Shown piece after piece: positions 34,992 to 47,569 of a DNA stretch of 64,000 nt. The DNA comes from Erythrophleum ivorense. Taxonomy: Eukaryota; Streptophyta; Magnoliopsida; Fabales; Fabaceae. Location of the stretch: positions 5,218,001 to 5,282,000 of the forward strand of contig JAIUCV010000001.1 in the NCBI GenBank assembly GCA_026724425.1, written 5' to 3'. Numbering within the stretch: the stretch's first letter is position 1; each line of letters begins with the position of its first letter. Below the pieces are notes generated by a model, which saw only the letters and a list, made by a program, of their open reading frames with translations, did no database searches and was not told the origin of the DNA. Made by a program: the position numbers and the translations under genes.

Positions 34992-35328
34992 TAGTTGCAT
35001 CAAGCTTTTGCATGTATATGTACAAAATATTGGTTTAAATGTATATGAGTTAAGACCTTACTTTTAAATATATCTTACCTTTGTGTGTTCAAATCAAGTG
35101 TTATTATTATTCGTGAACATGTGTATCTTTGTGTATACAAATCAAGTTTAGACTTTACTTTTAAATGTACTTTATTGTTATGCAGAATAATCAATTATTG
35201 TTGTCCTTGATGATGAAGACTTATCTTATTTTATATTATTTATAACATAATGAGATATGTAGAAAGGTTACAATAATGACGTGTCTACAATAGGTCATCC
35301 AGATAGGGCAAGAGGATGACTCCCTTCT

Positions 35329-35530
35329 ATACCTTTAGACACAATAAGTGTCCCAGGCCGTATGACTTGAGGCCACGTAAAATAATCTTACACTTATATT
35401 GTTTTAGCTGATTATTATATTTCACCTTTTATACCTCCAGGCATGACATGTGTCCCAGGTCGTGTGGCTTGGCCACGTAAAATAATCTCACACTTATATT
35501 ATTTTAGTTGGACATTATATTTCACCTTTA
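35329..35530 (+). repeat. Tandem duplication of about 100 bases
   Basis: Unit 1 (about 35329-35429) and unit 2 (about 35430-35530) share GTGTCCCAGG, then GGCCACGTAAAATAATCT, then ACTTATATT and TTATATTTCACCTTT in the same order. They lie between the MULE and PMD remnants and may be a remnant promoter repeat of the element. Confidence 0.7.
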
Positions 35531-35599
35531 CTTTATCTGATTTAATTGTAATAATATGTGTATAATGTTTTATATTTTTTTTTAAGATGACCAAGTGCT

Positions 35600-37830
35600 T
35601 CGACCATGATGTGTCATGCACACTGATCATCTTCCTCCATCTCCTCCTACTATTTTTGACTATCTTCGATAAGCTAAGTTCTATGATTCTGTCTGATTAG
35701 GTTAATTTGAATATGATCCATCACTTGTGTTGGCGCTTGTGAAGAGATAGTAGCCCAAGACCTATACCTTTCACACTATCCGCGGAGAATATATGATCAC
35801 TTTGGAGAATGTTGTTGTACAATTGGGCCTCCCATGCACAGGAAGGCCAGTTATTGGTCGCACGAATTTTATATGGCCACAAACATGTAAGTAGCTACTT
35901 GGAATTATACTACCAGATAATAAAATAATTGGACAAAGGGTCATCATTAGTTGGTTAACTGAGCACTTCAATGAACTGTCCGATGATGCAAATGACAAAG
36001 ATGTGCAACGATTTGTACATGCATATATATTAAGGTTGATCGATGGTTTTCTTATGCCAGATAGATCTAGTCACAAGGTATACTTAATGTACCTTTCATT
36101 GTTGTGGGATTTCAAACAAACTGATGAATATAGTTAGGGATTTACACTATTGGCCCACTTGTACAAAGAGTTTTGCAATGCAACTAACTTGAGAAATAAG
36201 GTATAGGTGGTTACTTGACTTTACTTCATCTTTGGATATGGAATAAATTCCCAATGTTAACGTCACAGAGACCTCCACAGTCAAAACTCAGATAGATATC
36301 TATCCATTACTACCTCCTTTAGAGTTCAAGTAAGACATAGCAAGTAATATATACATATTACATAGTTTCAAAATATTATTTATTTCTCTATCAACATGTT
36401 ATGATGTGTTTTCTTGAAACTACAGATGGAAAAACATAGGACGACCTCTCCATCCTAGGGTCATAGCCTTATGGCAATATTAAATTTTGTTGGATGCAAT
36501 GCGAGACAATGACGTTTATTCACTTTACATGAATTGATCTTTGTTAAATCAACTATTATATACGATGTATTTATTATGACTTTCTCATGTTTTATACATA
36601 GATCATTTGGCAGCCATATAAATCAAACAGTGTGCGAGACTTTATTCCACAATATTACTTGGCGTCTCGAGATATTTGGCTAGCTTCAGTATCCCTTATT
36701 TATTTTCATATCATCGAGTGGCATTACTTAGATCGTGTGCTTCGCCAATTTGAGAGGTAACAACCAATCCCTACTTCTCTAGTCAATTTAGAAGCTTGCC
36801 ATACATTACAACTGCAAGGAAAAATTAACGAATTCGTAAGAAGAGCATATAAGATTTATTGAGGCATGGAATGCATGGCAAAATACTTTATCTCACGTGC
36901 TTATAACTATATCTCCTATGGATCGCACTTCTAAATACATGTAATGGTATTGAACTTGTACTCGTCAGTGGATCCACCCTGCTAGTGGTATTACTGGTTT
37001 TGCAGTATATTTTTTACTTGTAACCATTATTATTATTTTCTTAATCTATCTTATATCTTTCTTTTACTAGTGTAACTTTTTTTTTAGGTTGATATTGCTG
37101 ATGACCTATACAAGTTAAGCATTTAGGACCTTCCACAAATGGATTATCATGACTATTGAGTGAGAGTGAGTCATGACCAAATGAATATCTTATTAGCTCT
37201 CGGGGAACAATGTTTCACGATGATTTTCTAACCTACTCCACCTGCTCTTGATTTACCACGACTTGAAATTCTAGAAGACAGACAAGCAAAAGACGTGAAG
37301 GTTACATATCAATCCGATTGCCCCTTATTGACCCTAATGAATAAAATCATCATGGCATTAGTGCTTCAGTGTCATCTACGCTAGATAAAGGTGTTGTAAC
37401 ACAACAACCCCCTAGTACAGTTGATCTATATTCTTCTTTCTCAATTAGCTAGTATGCAGATTTTAGAGATATTTGTCCCTCCTATTATGTGCCTCCTTCA
37501 TCATTGTCATAATTTGAATCTCTTGGTCCCTCTCAATTTGGGTAATTTATATCATTATTTAATGACCCAACAATCTTCAATACTGAATATGATAGTTAAT
37601 TGTTTGAAATTGGAGGATCATCACATTATGAGTTCATGACCTCTCAGCATCCAATTCCTTCCATGCATTCTCCCACGTTTGATCTAAATTTTTCACAATC
37701 TGCTCTTACTGATAATTTACTAGATTAACAACATGAAAAATCTGAAGAACCCGTGCGTTAAGGGCAACCACAATGTGAAAGACAAATAGCTCGTTGTGGC
37801 ACTGGCAGCCACTATTTTTCATATGAATGA
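35600..37830 (+). pseudogene. Plant mobile domain (PMD, MAIN/MAIL-like) protein, decayed and transposon-associated
   Basis: Conserved PMD blocks are readable in shifting frames. They are YTFHTIRGEYMITLENVVVQLGLP, TGRPVIG (35765-35845), WLTEHFNEL (about 35950), FVHAYILRLIDGFLMPD (36010-36062) and LSLLWDFKQTDEYS (36090-36135). Further on are IIWQPYKSN (36600-36630), SRDIWLASVSLIYFHIIEWHYLDRVLRQFE (36667-36755) and a C-terminal ARCGTGSHYF tail ending near 37830. PMD genes occur both as host genes (MAIN, MAIL) and as passengers of MULE and Ty3 elements in plants. The same orientation and the short distance to the MULE remnant upstream suggest they once formed one element. Several stops rule out function. 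Confidence 0.75.
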
Positions 37831-39828
37831 TCAAATAAATTTATTTTTATATATTATTACAAATAACATCAATGATGTTAATTCAATCTATCCCGTATTT
37901 AAAAACATATTCAATTTATCCTATACTTAAAAACATATTATATTATTATTGATTTTTTACCACAATAACTTTTATTTTTAACTATATTTTTATACAATTT
38001 TCTTCATTTTTTTCCTATATTAATTTATTCTTTATTGGATACCTTAATAATTAATTTTTATTACTACTTTATTAATAATTATTGGTATTTACTATCTACC
38101 TAAATTTATTAATTAATTATTACATAACTAATATTTATATATAACACATTAATGAATGATAATTCCAAAATAAATTAATCACTAATTCTAATTAATTATA
38201 TAATTATTATTAATTTTAATTATCCACTCACTCATTAAAATAAATTAATTATAACTAATTTTAACAAATTAATCATATAATAATTATTACCTGATCATAT
38301 CTTAATTATAGATTAAATCATTTACTAATAACTATCTCTTTATTATTAACTAATCATACACTAATCATTATCTCTTTAAATCACATTTTCTTTCTTATAC
38401 ATTGTGCCTTGCCAAAGTTGGAGTGAATGGATCCGATTTTGGCAAAATTTGTGGGATCTAGGTAAATATTTTGGTCAAACATGGATTTAACTACAAAATT
38501 CTAAAATAGAAACGATCCTAATCAAAAATCCCTTTCCCTTCCTTTGGTTGGGTATTTGAAAATAAAAAAGTGAAATAGAAACAGATTCCATCATATTTAT
38601 TACTTTCTTTCTTTCTTTTTTTCTCAATTATTATTTTATTTTATTCTTTTTAAGATACCTTTAGATCATTTTGATCTATTAAATTTTAATTTTCTCAGTT
38701 TGAAGTTTCTTGAATGTCAATTTTTTTTTCTCTTATGATTCTGCCCTCAATAAATATTGCTTTTGTGTATAATACATGGGACATAAAATCATATATAAAA
38801 CCTACAATTATACATAAATTTTCTCACCTACACACACTTATTTTTATACAATTAGCCAAAAATGCACCTTTTCATAAGAAACGAAAAAACCTAAATATAT
38901 TCTCCTAAAAAGAGATATAATCATGATTTTTCAAGCTAAAGGTAAAATAATGCAAGTAAAAGAAGAAAATTATTGCATCTCAAATGCAAATATGATAAAT
39001 ATAGGCTCAAAGGAAAAATAGTGATATATATCCAAAAAATTAGCTTATCAGGGTCAATATTGTCAAAAAATGCCTTAAACCCTTTCATAAATTATGTATA
39101 ATTTAGAATTTCATCTTTAAAAAAATTAGAACAAGTTCTAGAATTTCTAAGTTCAGAATTGGTCATAAACTCCATAAAGTATACAATACTTTAACATAAG
39201 TAAATAGATTTGGATAGCTTTGTGCTCAAATTTTATCAATAAGCAAAATCAAACAAACATTTTTATCTAGCTTAATCCATTAAATAGGTTGGAACCCAAC
39301 CTCTTAATAATTATCTACTGTCAACAATATAATAACATCATTGAAAATTAGCATAAAAGTTAGACGAAAATGAATGAGAGTCGACTTTTAATTTGAAAAA
39401 ATCATAAGGAAATTTGGAAAATTTTTTAAAAATTGCTTAAAAAGATATCAAGTTTAAAATTTCAAGCAATAAAATCAAAGTTTGCTATTTAATATAAATA
39501 AAACGCAGACTAATATTATACTAACCAAATAAATCTCAAAATAACTTAATGCAAATTTGTATTTGATGTTGTTAAATCTTTTTCTCTATAGTTCTAGGTT
39601 GTTGGCAGCTTTGGATAAGGAAACTCATTGAATTAGGGTTAAAGAGGGGATATAACCCAGTCTTAAAGTAATGTATTGCTAGTTTCTTTTATTATGAGTT
39701 TTATTTTTGATAGCTCACACTTTTTATCTTTTAATAGACTTAATATAAAATGTGTATTGGACATAATTACATTATGATCACTTAAAAATTAATTTAAGCT
39801 TATAATATCTTGATGGATCATTAGGTAT

Positions 39829-39892
39829 CCTGTGTTTAGAAAACAAAATACACAATTAATGTAAGCCTACAAAATAAAATTTTTCTAACATT
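39829..39892 (+). repeat. Direct repeat, copy 1 (partner at 45320-45376)
   Basis: CCTGTGTTTAGAAAACAAAATA is followed by AATTAAT and then ACAAAATAAAA. The same order and near-identical words recur 5.5 kb downstream. The pair may be remnants of one dispersed repeat family or the two ends of an old element. Confidence 0.55.
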
Positions 39893-42800
39893 CTTTCATC
39901 AAGGGCATATTAATTGTGTTCAAAAGAAATTCATTTTGTTTTGTAAAATGACTCTTGGGTTGACAAATTATAAAACCTTATGTATCCACTTTGTTATTAA
40001 AAAAAAATCATAAGATAATACAATGAATACAATCTAGTCTAACATAATCATCAATATAAGATAATAATGATTATTATGTTATTTATTGATGTAAAACCAA
40101 TCCATAATCACAAATAATAATAATTATTATATTGATATAAATCATAAGTTTAAAAATATAATGAGAAATATCTTTTAAAGGTAATCAAAAATACATTATT
40201 TCTTATTAGTTATCTGCATGATTTTTCAATATCATTTATGCATAATTAGCAAGAGAAATACTTGGCTTCAAATAAGCATATATGTTTCAAATAACTTTAT
40301 CTTAAGAATGCCAACAAAAACATATTATAACAGATACAATAGTCATGCTTAAGATGGATGCTATAACTTACAATACATTGTATCTAGTTTTTATACAAAC
40401 AAAATATTAACATAATGAAGATTATCAATTAAACATCAAATATATGCAACAACAAATTACATCAATTAGATGTAATAAAGTTGAGTGGTATCTATAGAAT
40501 TATCATATAAATACAAAATGTATATATATAACTCCTACTAACTTGAGATTAGAAAATTAAAAAAAATATTTATACATTTAACATGTCTTAAAATGTATGG
40601 GACTTAAACATTTAGTTAAAGAATCAACTTCTAATTGGTAAAGCTACAAATTTCATTTCAAAATTCACAATAACCCATCATAACATGAGGCATACCTTCC
40701 CCTTTCCCCCTTAAAAAAAATGCTAAAAATGCTTTAATAATAGAAACATTTAGCTAGTGGAGTTGCAAACATGTATTCTATGAAAACATTCAAATATGAT
40801 TCTAAAATTTAACAACTTTATCTCTTTATAAATATTCATGAGAAACATATATATAATAGTATAGTAATATCATACTAAAATTTTCAAATTTTTAGTCATA
40901 AATCAACTATACTCATAGCTTTATAAAAAACCACACTCCATGTAAAAATCAATTATGAGTGTTAATTTAACAGCTTTGACCAATCCATAAATGAAATGTT
41001 TTGTACCTAGAACAAGTAAAATCTTTAGTGAATTTAATTTTCTTAGTAATTTACAATTACTATAACATTTTCTTTATAAATTTTAATGACTTACTCTATG
41101 ATTGCTTAAGTATCCAATCTTATTGATGGTGTAGATAAAATGCCAATATATATACCTACTTAATAAGGCTATTAAAATAATGAAAACTATGTGGCCCATT
41201 TTAGTCATAATTGATAACTTAACATGTTAAAACAATGAAAACTAAATGGCCTATTTTATTGATAATTGCTAAATTTAAATATGTAAGGTTTTATCACCTG
41301 ACACATGTGAGACAAGCCATCTCCTTGTTCATGCAAATGAATTGTACTCTTCCTCATTTAAGGCAACAAATATCCAACAATATTTGTTAAATCATATATA
41401 TTAAAGCAGCAAGAAAATTTTGTTTTATCGTATTAGAAGATCTTAATAATTTCCCAAGTAAGGTTCAATAATACACCAAATTTCAATAACACCTTATTTT
41501 TTTTTATCCCACAAGTCTTTAACATGTTTTAGTCAACTGTATCAAGGATATTATCAAACAAAATATTCATTTAAAAATTCAACTTATGTAATTCCTACTA
41601 TTAGGTCTAAGATATTGATTACAAAATAAGGAAATTGAAAAACTAACGCTTGCTCAATAAATATAATTTTTTTTATCATTCAATTAATTTGGCTATTAAT
41701 TAGATTTAAGCCTTTAATTCACAAAATTCATAAAACTTTGATACATAATAGCTCTTACTAAAGATATCAAAAGAATTTGAAATACCTATAATTATCATAA
41801 CATGCTTATAACATGTTATAAGCTTACAATCAATGGTCAATAATGTACATTTATTGGTTCAAAAAAGTTTATGAATTTTTATGAGGGAGTCACATTAATA
41901 ATAAAAAATCATATTAACCCAACAAATAATTTCATGCCAAAATGTCTTATTACTTAAATACTACCCAAATTGCTAAACCAATGCATTTAAAGGATATAAA
42001 TAATATTTTTATGTACAACAAATTTTTCTTAAATTAGTAGTTATTTTTGCCCAAACATTATTTCAAGAATTTCTTGATAATATAGTTCAAAATTAGATAT
42101 ACTATTTTAGGAGTTCAATGACATGCCAAGAATTAAATTCACTGTGAATTTATAACAAAAGTTTCCCTACTTTATTAGTAATTTTCTTTCATTGCATAGA
42201 AAATTAAGTAATATATGATCATTAACAAGTAACGCTTAAGTCATCACATTTATTGTGTACATATCTACTCTTTATGTGAGACTTCTCCTACTTACACTTG
42301 AATTCTAACAATCCTTTCCTTAAGTATGAGTCTATGACATAAAAAAAATATATACTCCCTTCAATTAAGGAGTCTAAGGAGCCTAAAAATATTAAGAGAT
42401 CCTCTCTTTATTAGGCTTTATGAATGAACATAATTAATAATTATGACACCAAAACATGATTTAAAAAAATTAAAGTATTATGATGAATTTATTCTTTATA
42501 TCAAATAGTATGCAAAAATCTAAAAGTGTAAATTTTGTCTAATAATGTCACTAAAGTTTTTAAAGTTATGAACAAATTAATAATGTGAGGGATTTTTTAT
42601 TATTTCTCAAGTTTAATTTTATAAATATATTATGAGATTTTTTTAGTTAATAAGAAAAGCCATAAAATATCAATAAAGTTGATAAAATATCTTTTACCAC
42701 ACAATATAGATAAATAAGACTTACTAATATCTATATATGTTATTTTCAAAACATTTTATTTATTTGTTTACTTATTTTACTCTGAGTTATATTTTTATTC

Positions 42801-44029
42801 TTAATTTTGACTACTTTTCTCTAAAAAGTCAATACAAGACCTTATGACCCAAAGTTAAGAAATGGGATAATATATATTTTTTGCTTAAACATAAGTTAAA
42901 TGTTAATGACCCAATAAAATTTCTTCTTAATCATATGTTTCAAAGTGACATAATTCTCAATAAATATTTATGAGAATTAAACACAATTCATATAGACCAT
43001 CAAATAAGATATAATTCATAAACTATGTCTTTACTAAAGATAGCTGAAGTGTTTCTCACTAAAGTTTACAATTTTTTTTATGAACTAAAACATTATGAAA
43101 CACTTACTATAACTTATGTGAAAATTTACATAATTATCAATTACAAATATATCCATAAAATATTTCACAAAATGCACCTAAGCATTTTAACCAATTAAGT
43201 CACAATATTTTTTTTTACATATTTTAAAAGTCAATAACATGAGAAATATGGCCAAGATACTTTATTGAGAATTTAAAATTCTATAAATACTTATATATAT
43301 ATATATATTATTTCACCTACTATTAATAAGATTTTCTCATAAATAATTTGTCATTCATTTTGTATATCAAAATTAAAACACTAAATAATTCTTAAGTAGG
43401 GATAAAATTAAGTTTATTAATTCTTTATCGTGTGTTACCAAGAAACAAGTTATAACAATAATTTTCTCATATACAAAGTATGAGTGTATAAAATAACAGC
43501 CTTTATATTTTGCTTCCATTTCTAATAATTGGAACCTATTAAAACCTCTATTGTTATTCATAACTAATGACACTAATTTATAAAGTTGCAATAAAATTAG
43601 TAAAATAGGCAATTTTAAAATAGCTTAGAAACTAAATAAGTTATTTAAAGGAGATTAGGTGCATTATCGTAAACTCCTTTTTAGACAAAAATTACAATAT
43701 ATTATTATTCCCTTTTTATGTGAATCTAACCAAAAATAGTGAAGGATGTGAATTTATCCCCTCTTGACAGATAAACTTTCCAAGCCATATACTTTAACTA
43801 ATAACAAAGCATATATCATTTTGAAAAATTCATCCCCTTCAAATAGATAGATCATTCAAATTATATACATTAACCTAACAAGAAAATATATGAATTTGAG
43901 GAACCTATCCATTTTAGGCAAATAGACCATCTTAACTATATACCTCTACCTTAAGTTTCATGTAGAACTAGAATTAAAACACGTAATGATTGCCTTTGAA
44001 CATGTGACTATGTGTACTAATTCAAATAA

Positions 44030-44360
44030 CTCTATCAATAATAGAGGTAAATAATTTTGTAGATTTTAATAAGTGAATCACTTTAGTAATTAAACACTCT
44101 TAATAATTCACAAAACAATATTTTCTGATTAAAATAAAATAATTGTCTTGCCTCTCATTAATAAACAAACTAAACAATTTTGTTAAACTTTAATAAACAA
44201 ATCACTTTGATGATAAATATTCACAATAGTTTACAAAATAAAATTCTTAAATTAGGAGAAAATGGAATCATACTCTATTTAGTATCTATATTTGTAAAAT
44301 TTAATGGATAAATCATTTTGGTGATAAATATCAACAATAATTTACAAAATGATTAAATAA
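44030..44360 (+). repeat. Diverged tandem repeats of about 100 bases
   Basis: Three related stretches (about 44050-44125, 44175-44245 and 44280-44350) each contain a TTTTGTA/TTAAATTTTAAT segment. Each then has AAATCACTTT(G/A)GTGAT or similar, and ACAATAATTTACAAAAT. Divergence is high. No coding sequence. Confidence 0.45.
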
Positions 44361-45319
44361 ATAAGACACTTCACTAAATATATCTCAAAAGATCATTTAT
44401 CACTGTTATTGTAATTAGAACATGAACAACTATCTATTGCTACAAATTAAAATTTAAATAGCATAACTTTAGTCCTTTTAAATTTAAGATTCATGATATA
44501 TAAATTATATACTTAGTGTTATAACACTAGACTTAAAGTCAAATTTAATTAAAATGTGCAAATCTCATGTGTACACAAATTTAGAAGATTCCTAAAGGTC
44601 TTAATTCATTTAAAACAAGGCAAATTAAGGTGCAATATAAACGAGATAATCAGATATTCTAGGCAATTATAACAGGCAATGCACATTAATTAAGGCAATA
44701 ACCACATAACAACTTATTTTAAAAAATCACATATTTTTCAATCAAATCTACCAAATTAGCTTAGTATATATTAAATAGTCCCAAAATGTTTAAATTACCC
44801 CAAAAAAAAAATTCATGAAGGAATTGGGACATAATTTAAATCACATTCATATTATACACTCAAATTTTTAGCTAAATAGATAAAAGACATGAGAAAATTA
44901 TTCATATTATAAATTGTTTAAAAAAAAATGTTTGCAAGTAAAGCATAAACAATATTTCCAATTATGAAAAAATTGCTAAATAGTGTAATATTTTATCCTA
45001 TTAGTATAGGCTTGAGAGTATATAACTTATATGCCTATCTATGGCTAATTTCATGTTTATTGTGCATTAAAATACATTCTTAAAATTTTCTATAATTTTC
45101 TAATATCAATTACTCCCTTAGAAAAGTAAAATATAGATTTTATCATAGGAAAAGGTTAAAATTTATGTCATTTTTCTGGTTATAATGAAAATAAAAGAAA
45201 ATAATAAAAAAATTCTAAAAATTGAAAGAAACAAAACAACATAAAAACCACCCCAAAAGGGTGTGGTGTACGTAGCCCACATAGCACCCTCATAATGCCC
45301 TGTGTGTGGGCTCGTTGAA

Positions 45320-45376
45320 GACCTGTGTTTAGAAAACAAAATATGTAATTAATCACAAAATAAAAATTTCCTAATA
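45320..45376 (+). repeat. Direct repeat, copy 2 (partner at 39829-39892)
   Basis: Same CCTGTGTTTAGAAAACAAAATA word followed by AATTAAT, CACAAAATAAAAATTT and CCTAATAG. It lies just before the RNase H fragment. Confidence 0.55.
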
Positions 45377-45499
45377 GATAGAGGAGAGACTCCTAACCAA
45401 AAGGGCACATACTTTTATTCTAATGCTTAATAAGGTGATAAGCTACTTTGTTGGCAAATCGAGGAGCCTGCTTGAAAGAATATGACTGAAAAAATCTTC

Positions 45500-45864
45500 T
45501 GTAAGCAATTACGTCCTCTATGAGCACCCTCTATCAGAAGAGATTGAAGAATCTGAAACAAAAGATATTAGTTCTTTACAATATGATTCAACAATAACAT
45601 TAAATAGATCAAGCTTTAAAGCCACTTGTAATTCTTTCTTTAAAGCAAGACATTCAGCCATAACTATAGATGAAGTAGTATAGGAATTATTGCATCATTT
45701 AATAACATCTTTATCATTTTGATGATCACACCAGAGCTTGCTTTATCAGAGTTTCCATCAAAACTACCTTTTATATTAACTTTATATTGGCCATTCAAAG
45801 GTGGACGCCATCCGCCTTCAGCACCAGCATCAATATGTTGAGACAAGTCATTGATATTAAACAA
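45500..45864 (-). pseudogene. RNase H (RVT_3-type) fragment of a LINE
   Basis: On the minus strand, GGWRPPLNGQYKVNIKGSFDG is followed, after a short damaged stretch, by MAECLALKKELQVALKL and FNVIVESYCKELIS. This matches the RNase H module at the end of plant LINE ORF2 (W-x-P-P...K-x-N-x-D-G-x-F, then A-E-x-x-A-L, then x-E-S-D-C). Two catalytic acids are replaced: Lys where the first Asp should be, and Tyr for the Asp after VES. No RT lies beside it, so it is an isolated, inactive relic. Confidence 0.7.
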
Positions 45865-46238
45865 CTTATTATTCGTGTAAAAAATTCACACGTTAAGCTA
45901 GACTGCTAGTTGCATAGTATTCACTAGATCTAATGAAGAATTTTGAAACACTTTTTCTACATTTGATAAACTAGCATAACATTACAAATTAGGCTCCCTC
46001 GTAATCCCCCAACAAAACAGTGCGAAACATCTCAACAAAGTTGGATTCTCTTGGAATTCCTCCTTTGTCCCCCCCTCCCCTTAACAAAAAAAACACATAC
46101 AAAGTTATTTAATTTCTTATTATTTTATTATTTTTATAAAATATATAATTGTTGATATAAAAAAGAGTGAGAGTTATTAATTTTTTTAATTTTTTTTACT
46201 AATTTTCTATTTTTTAAATATAAAAAATTATTTTAAGG

Positions 46239-46800
46239 CAAAATTACATTTTTGTCTCTTGACTTTATCTTAAATTTCACTTTAATCTTTTAACTTTATT
46301 TAGTTTTAATTTGATCCTTTAATTTTATCTTACATTACAGTTTTATTTTTTTAATTTCATTTGGTTCCAATTTGATCATTTTACTTTTTTTTATGTTTCA
46401 CTTTTATTTTTTAATTTTATTTTATTCTAATTTAGCCCTTAATTTTAAAAAATTATTCAAATATTTTTTACCATTTCATTTTTTATTTTTTCATTTATAA
46501 TCTGAGTAAGCCTTACGAAACATAGTAATTTCTATTTGAATGTTCATTCTATTTTTTATTCTTTCACAAGTTAAATTGATTGTTAATAAAATTAAGGATG
46601 AAAATGAGACATAAGATAAAGCTAATAGATTAAATTGAATGTAAAGGATAAAATTGAAATTTAAAATAAAGTTAAATAATTAAATTGGAACTAAATAAAA
46701 TTGATAGATGACAGTGAAATTTAAGATTGAATTAAAATTAAATAAAATTAAAGGATGAAAATAAAATTTTTAGTAAAATTAAAGGATCAAACATGTATAT
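46239..46800. mobile_element. Foldback-like inverted-repeat element with internal periodicity
   Basis: The left arm (about 46239-46450) is made of repeated words such as CTTTAATTTTATTT, AGTTTTAATTTGATC and TTAAATTTCACTTT. The right arm (about 46595-46800) is the reverse complement of the same set (for example AAATTGGAACTAAATAAAATT). Each arm shows a rough 60-base repetition. This is a common non-autonomous repeat style in dicots. No coding sequence, and exact ends not determined. Confidence 0.6.
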
Positions 46801-47338
46801 TTTTTTTATAACTAGTATATGAATTTTACAGATAAATGTATGATTTTTCAATTAAATCATTAATTGTGATGCTATTATTAAAAAAATTATATTCTTACAA
46901 AGTTTTAATTGAAAAAACTGATAATAAGAGTATACAAAGTTACACTTAAATTTAGTTCTAATTAATATTGTTGTTCTAATATATTATATAAATTTAATAA
47001 CGCTAAAAAAACCATATATTATAATTATTAAGTATGCAAAATGTAAAATAAATGTGATCACAAAAGAAATAAAAAAATAGTTTTAAAGATTAAAATAATT
47101 TTTATGTTTTTATTTTGAAAAATTCTAAAAAATTTTATTTAATAATAATCATAAAAAAATAATATCCATTATACGAGTTATATGAAAAAATTACCAGCAG
47201 ACACTTACTAACAACTAATTTCAGCGGAAAATAACGGTTTTCAGAAACAAAAACACAAGAAAAAAACTCCTAGAAGTCGGTGTAGCACGCGCGTTCCATT
47301 ACAGCCACACGGAACCACAACGCCAGTTTTTCACTGCC
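46801..47338. other. AT-rich spacer and 5' flank of the ABC1-kinase gene
   Basis: AT-rich up to about 47250, then a clear shift to more balanced composition about 320 bases before the start codon, consistent with a promoter and 5' UTR. No TATA motif stands out. Confidence 0.4.
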
Positions 47339-47452
47339 ATGGCCATTCCCACTACCACTACTTCTCATTTCTTTCGTCATCTTCAACATTCTCATGCTAC
47401 CATTCACAAAAATTATCACATGAATTTCATTTATGCATTACTTTTAACTTAA
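47339..47452 (+). other. Possible upstream ORF (37 codons) before the ABC1-kinase gene
   Basis: An ATG in good context (GCCATGG) at 47339 opens a 37-codon frame (MAIPTTTTSHFFRHLQ...) ending TAA at 47450-47452, 118 bases before the main start. It is rich in Thr, His and Ser. If transcription starts upstream of 47339 it would be an upstream ORF; otherwise it is chance. Transcript ends cannot be read from sequence. Confidence 0.35.
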
Positions 47453-47569
47453 TCAAACATCAGCCTTTTTTTCTATCAATTTCTTAATTTAGTTTTTTCT
47501 TCAGCCTTAAAGTATCGGTAGCCATTTCCAATTTTCCATACACGAAGCTCTGTTCTGTCTCTTTCGTCA

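Larger units (their letters stand above)
37831..45495. other. Long gene-free AT-rich region
   Basis: About 7.7 kb with no gene I can support. From 37850 to 38400 it is almost only A, T and C with dense TAATTA motifs. The rest is AT-rich with short microsatellites, for example (TA)n near 43294-43311. It holds at least three diverged tandem copies of a unit of about 100 bases near 44030-44360 and one member of a repeat pair at 39829-39892 (partner 45320-45376). It may be one or more very old non-coding transposons. Confidence 0.45.

Noticed and set aside
37831..45495. Considered an integrated viral (pararetrovirus-like) or organellar insertion
   Set aside because: No coat, movement, RT or organelle gene motif is readable, and composition alone is not evidence.
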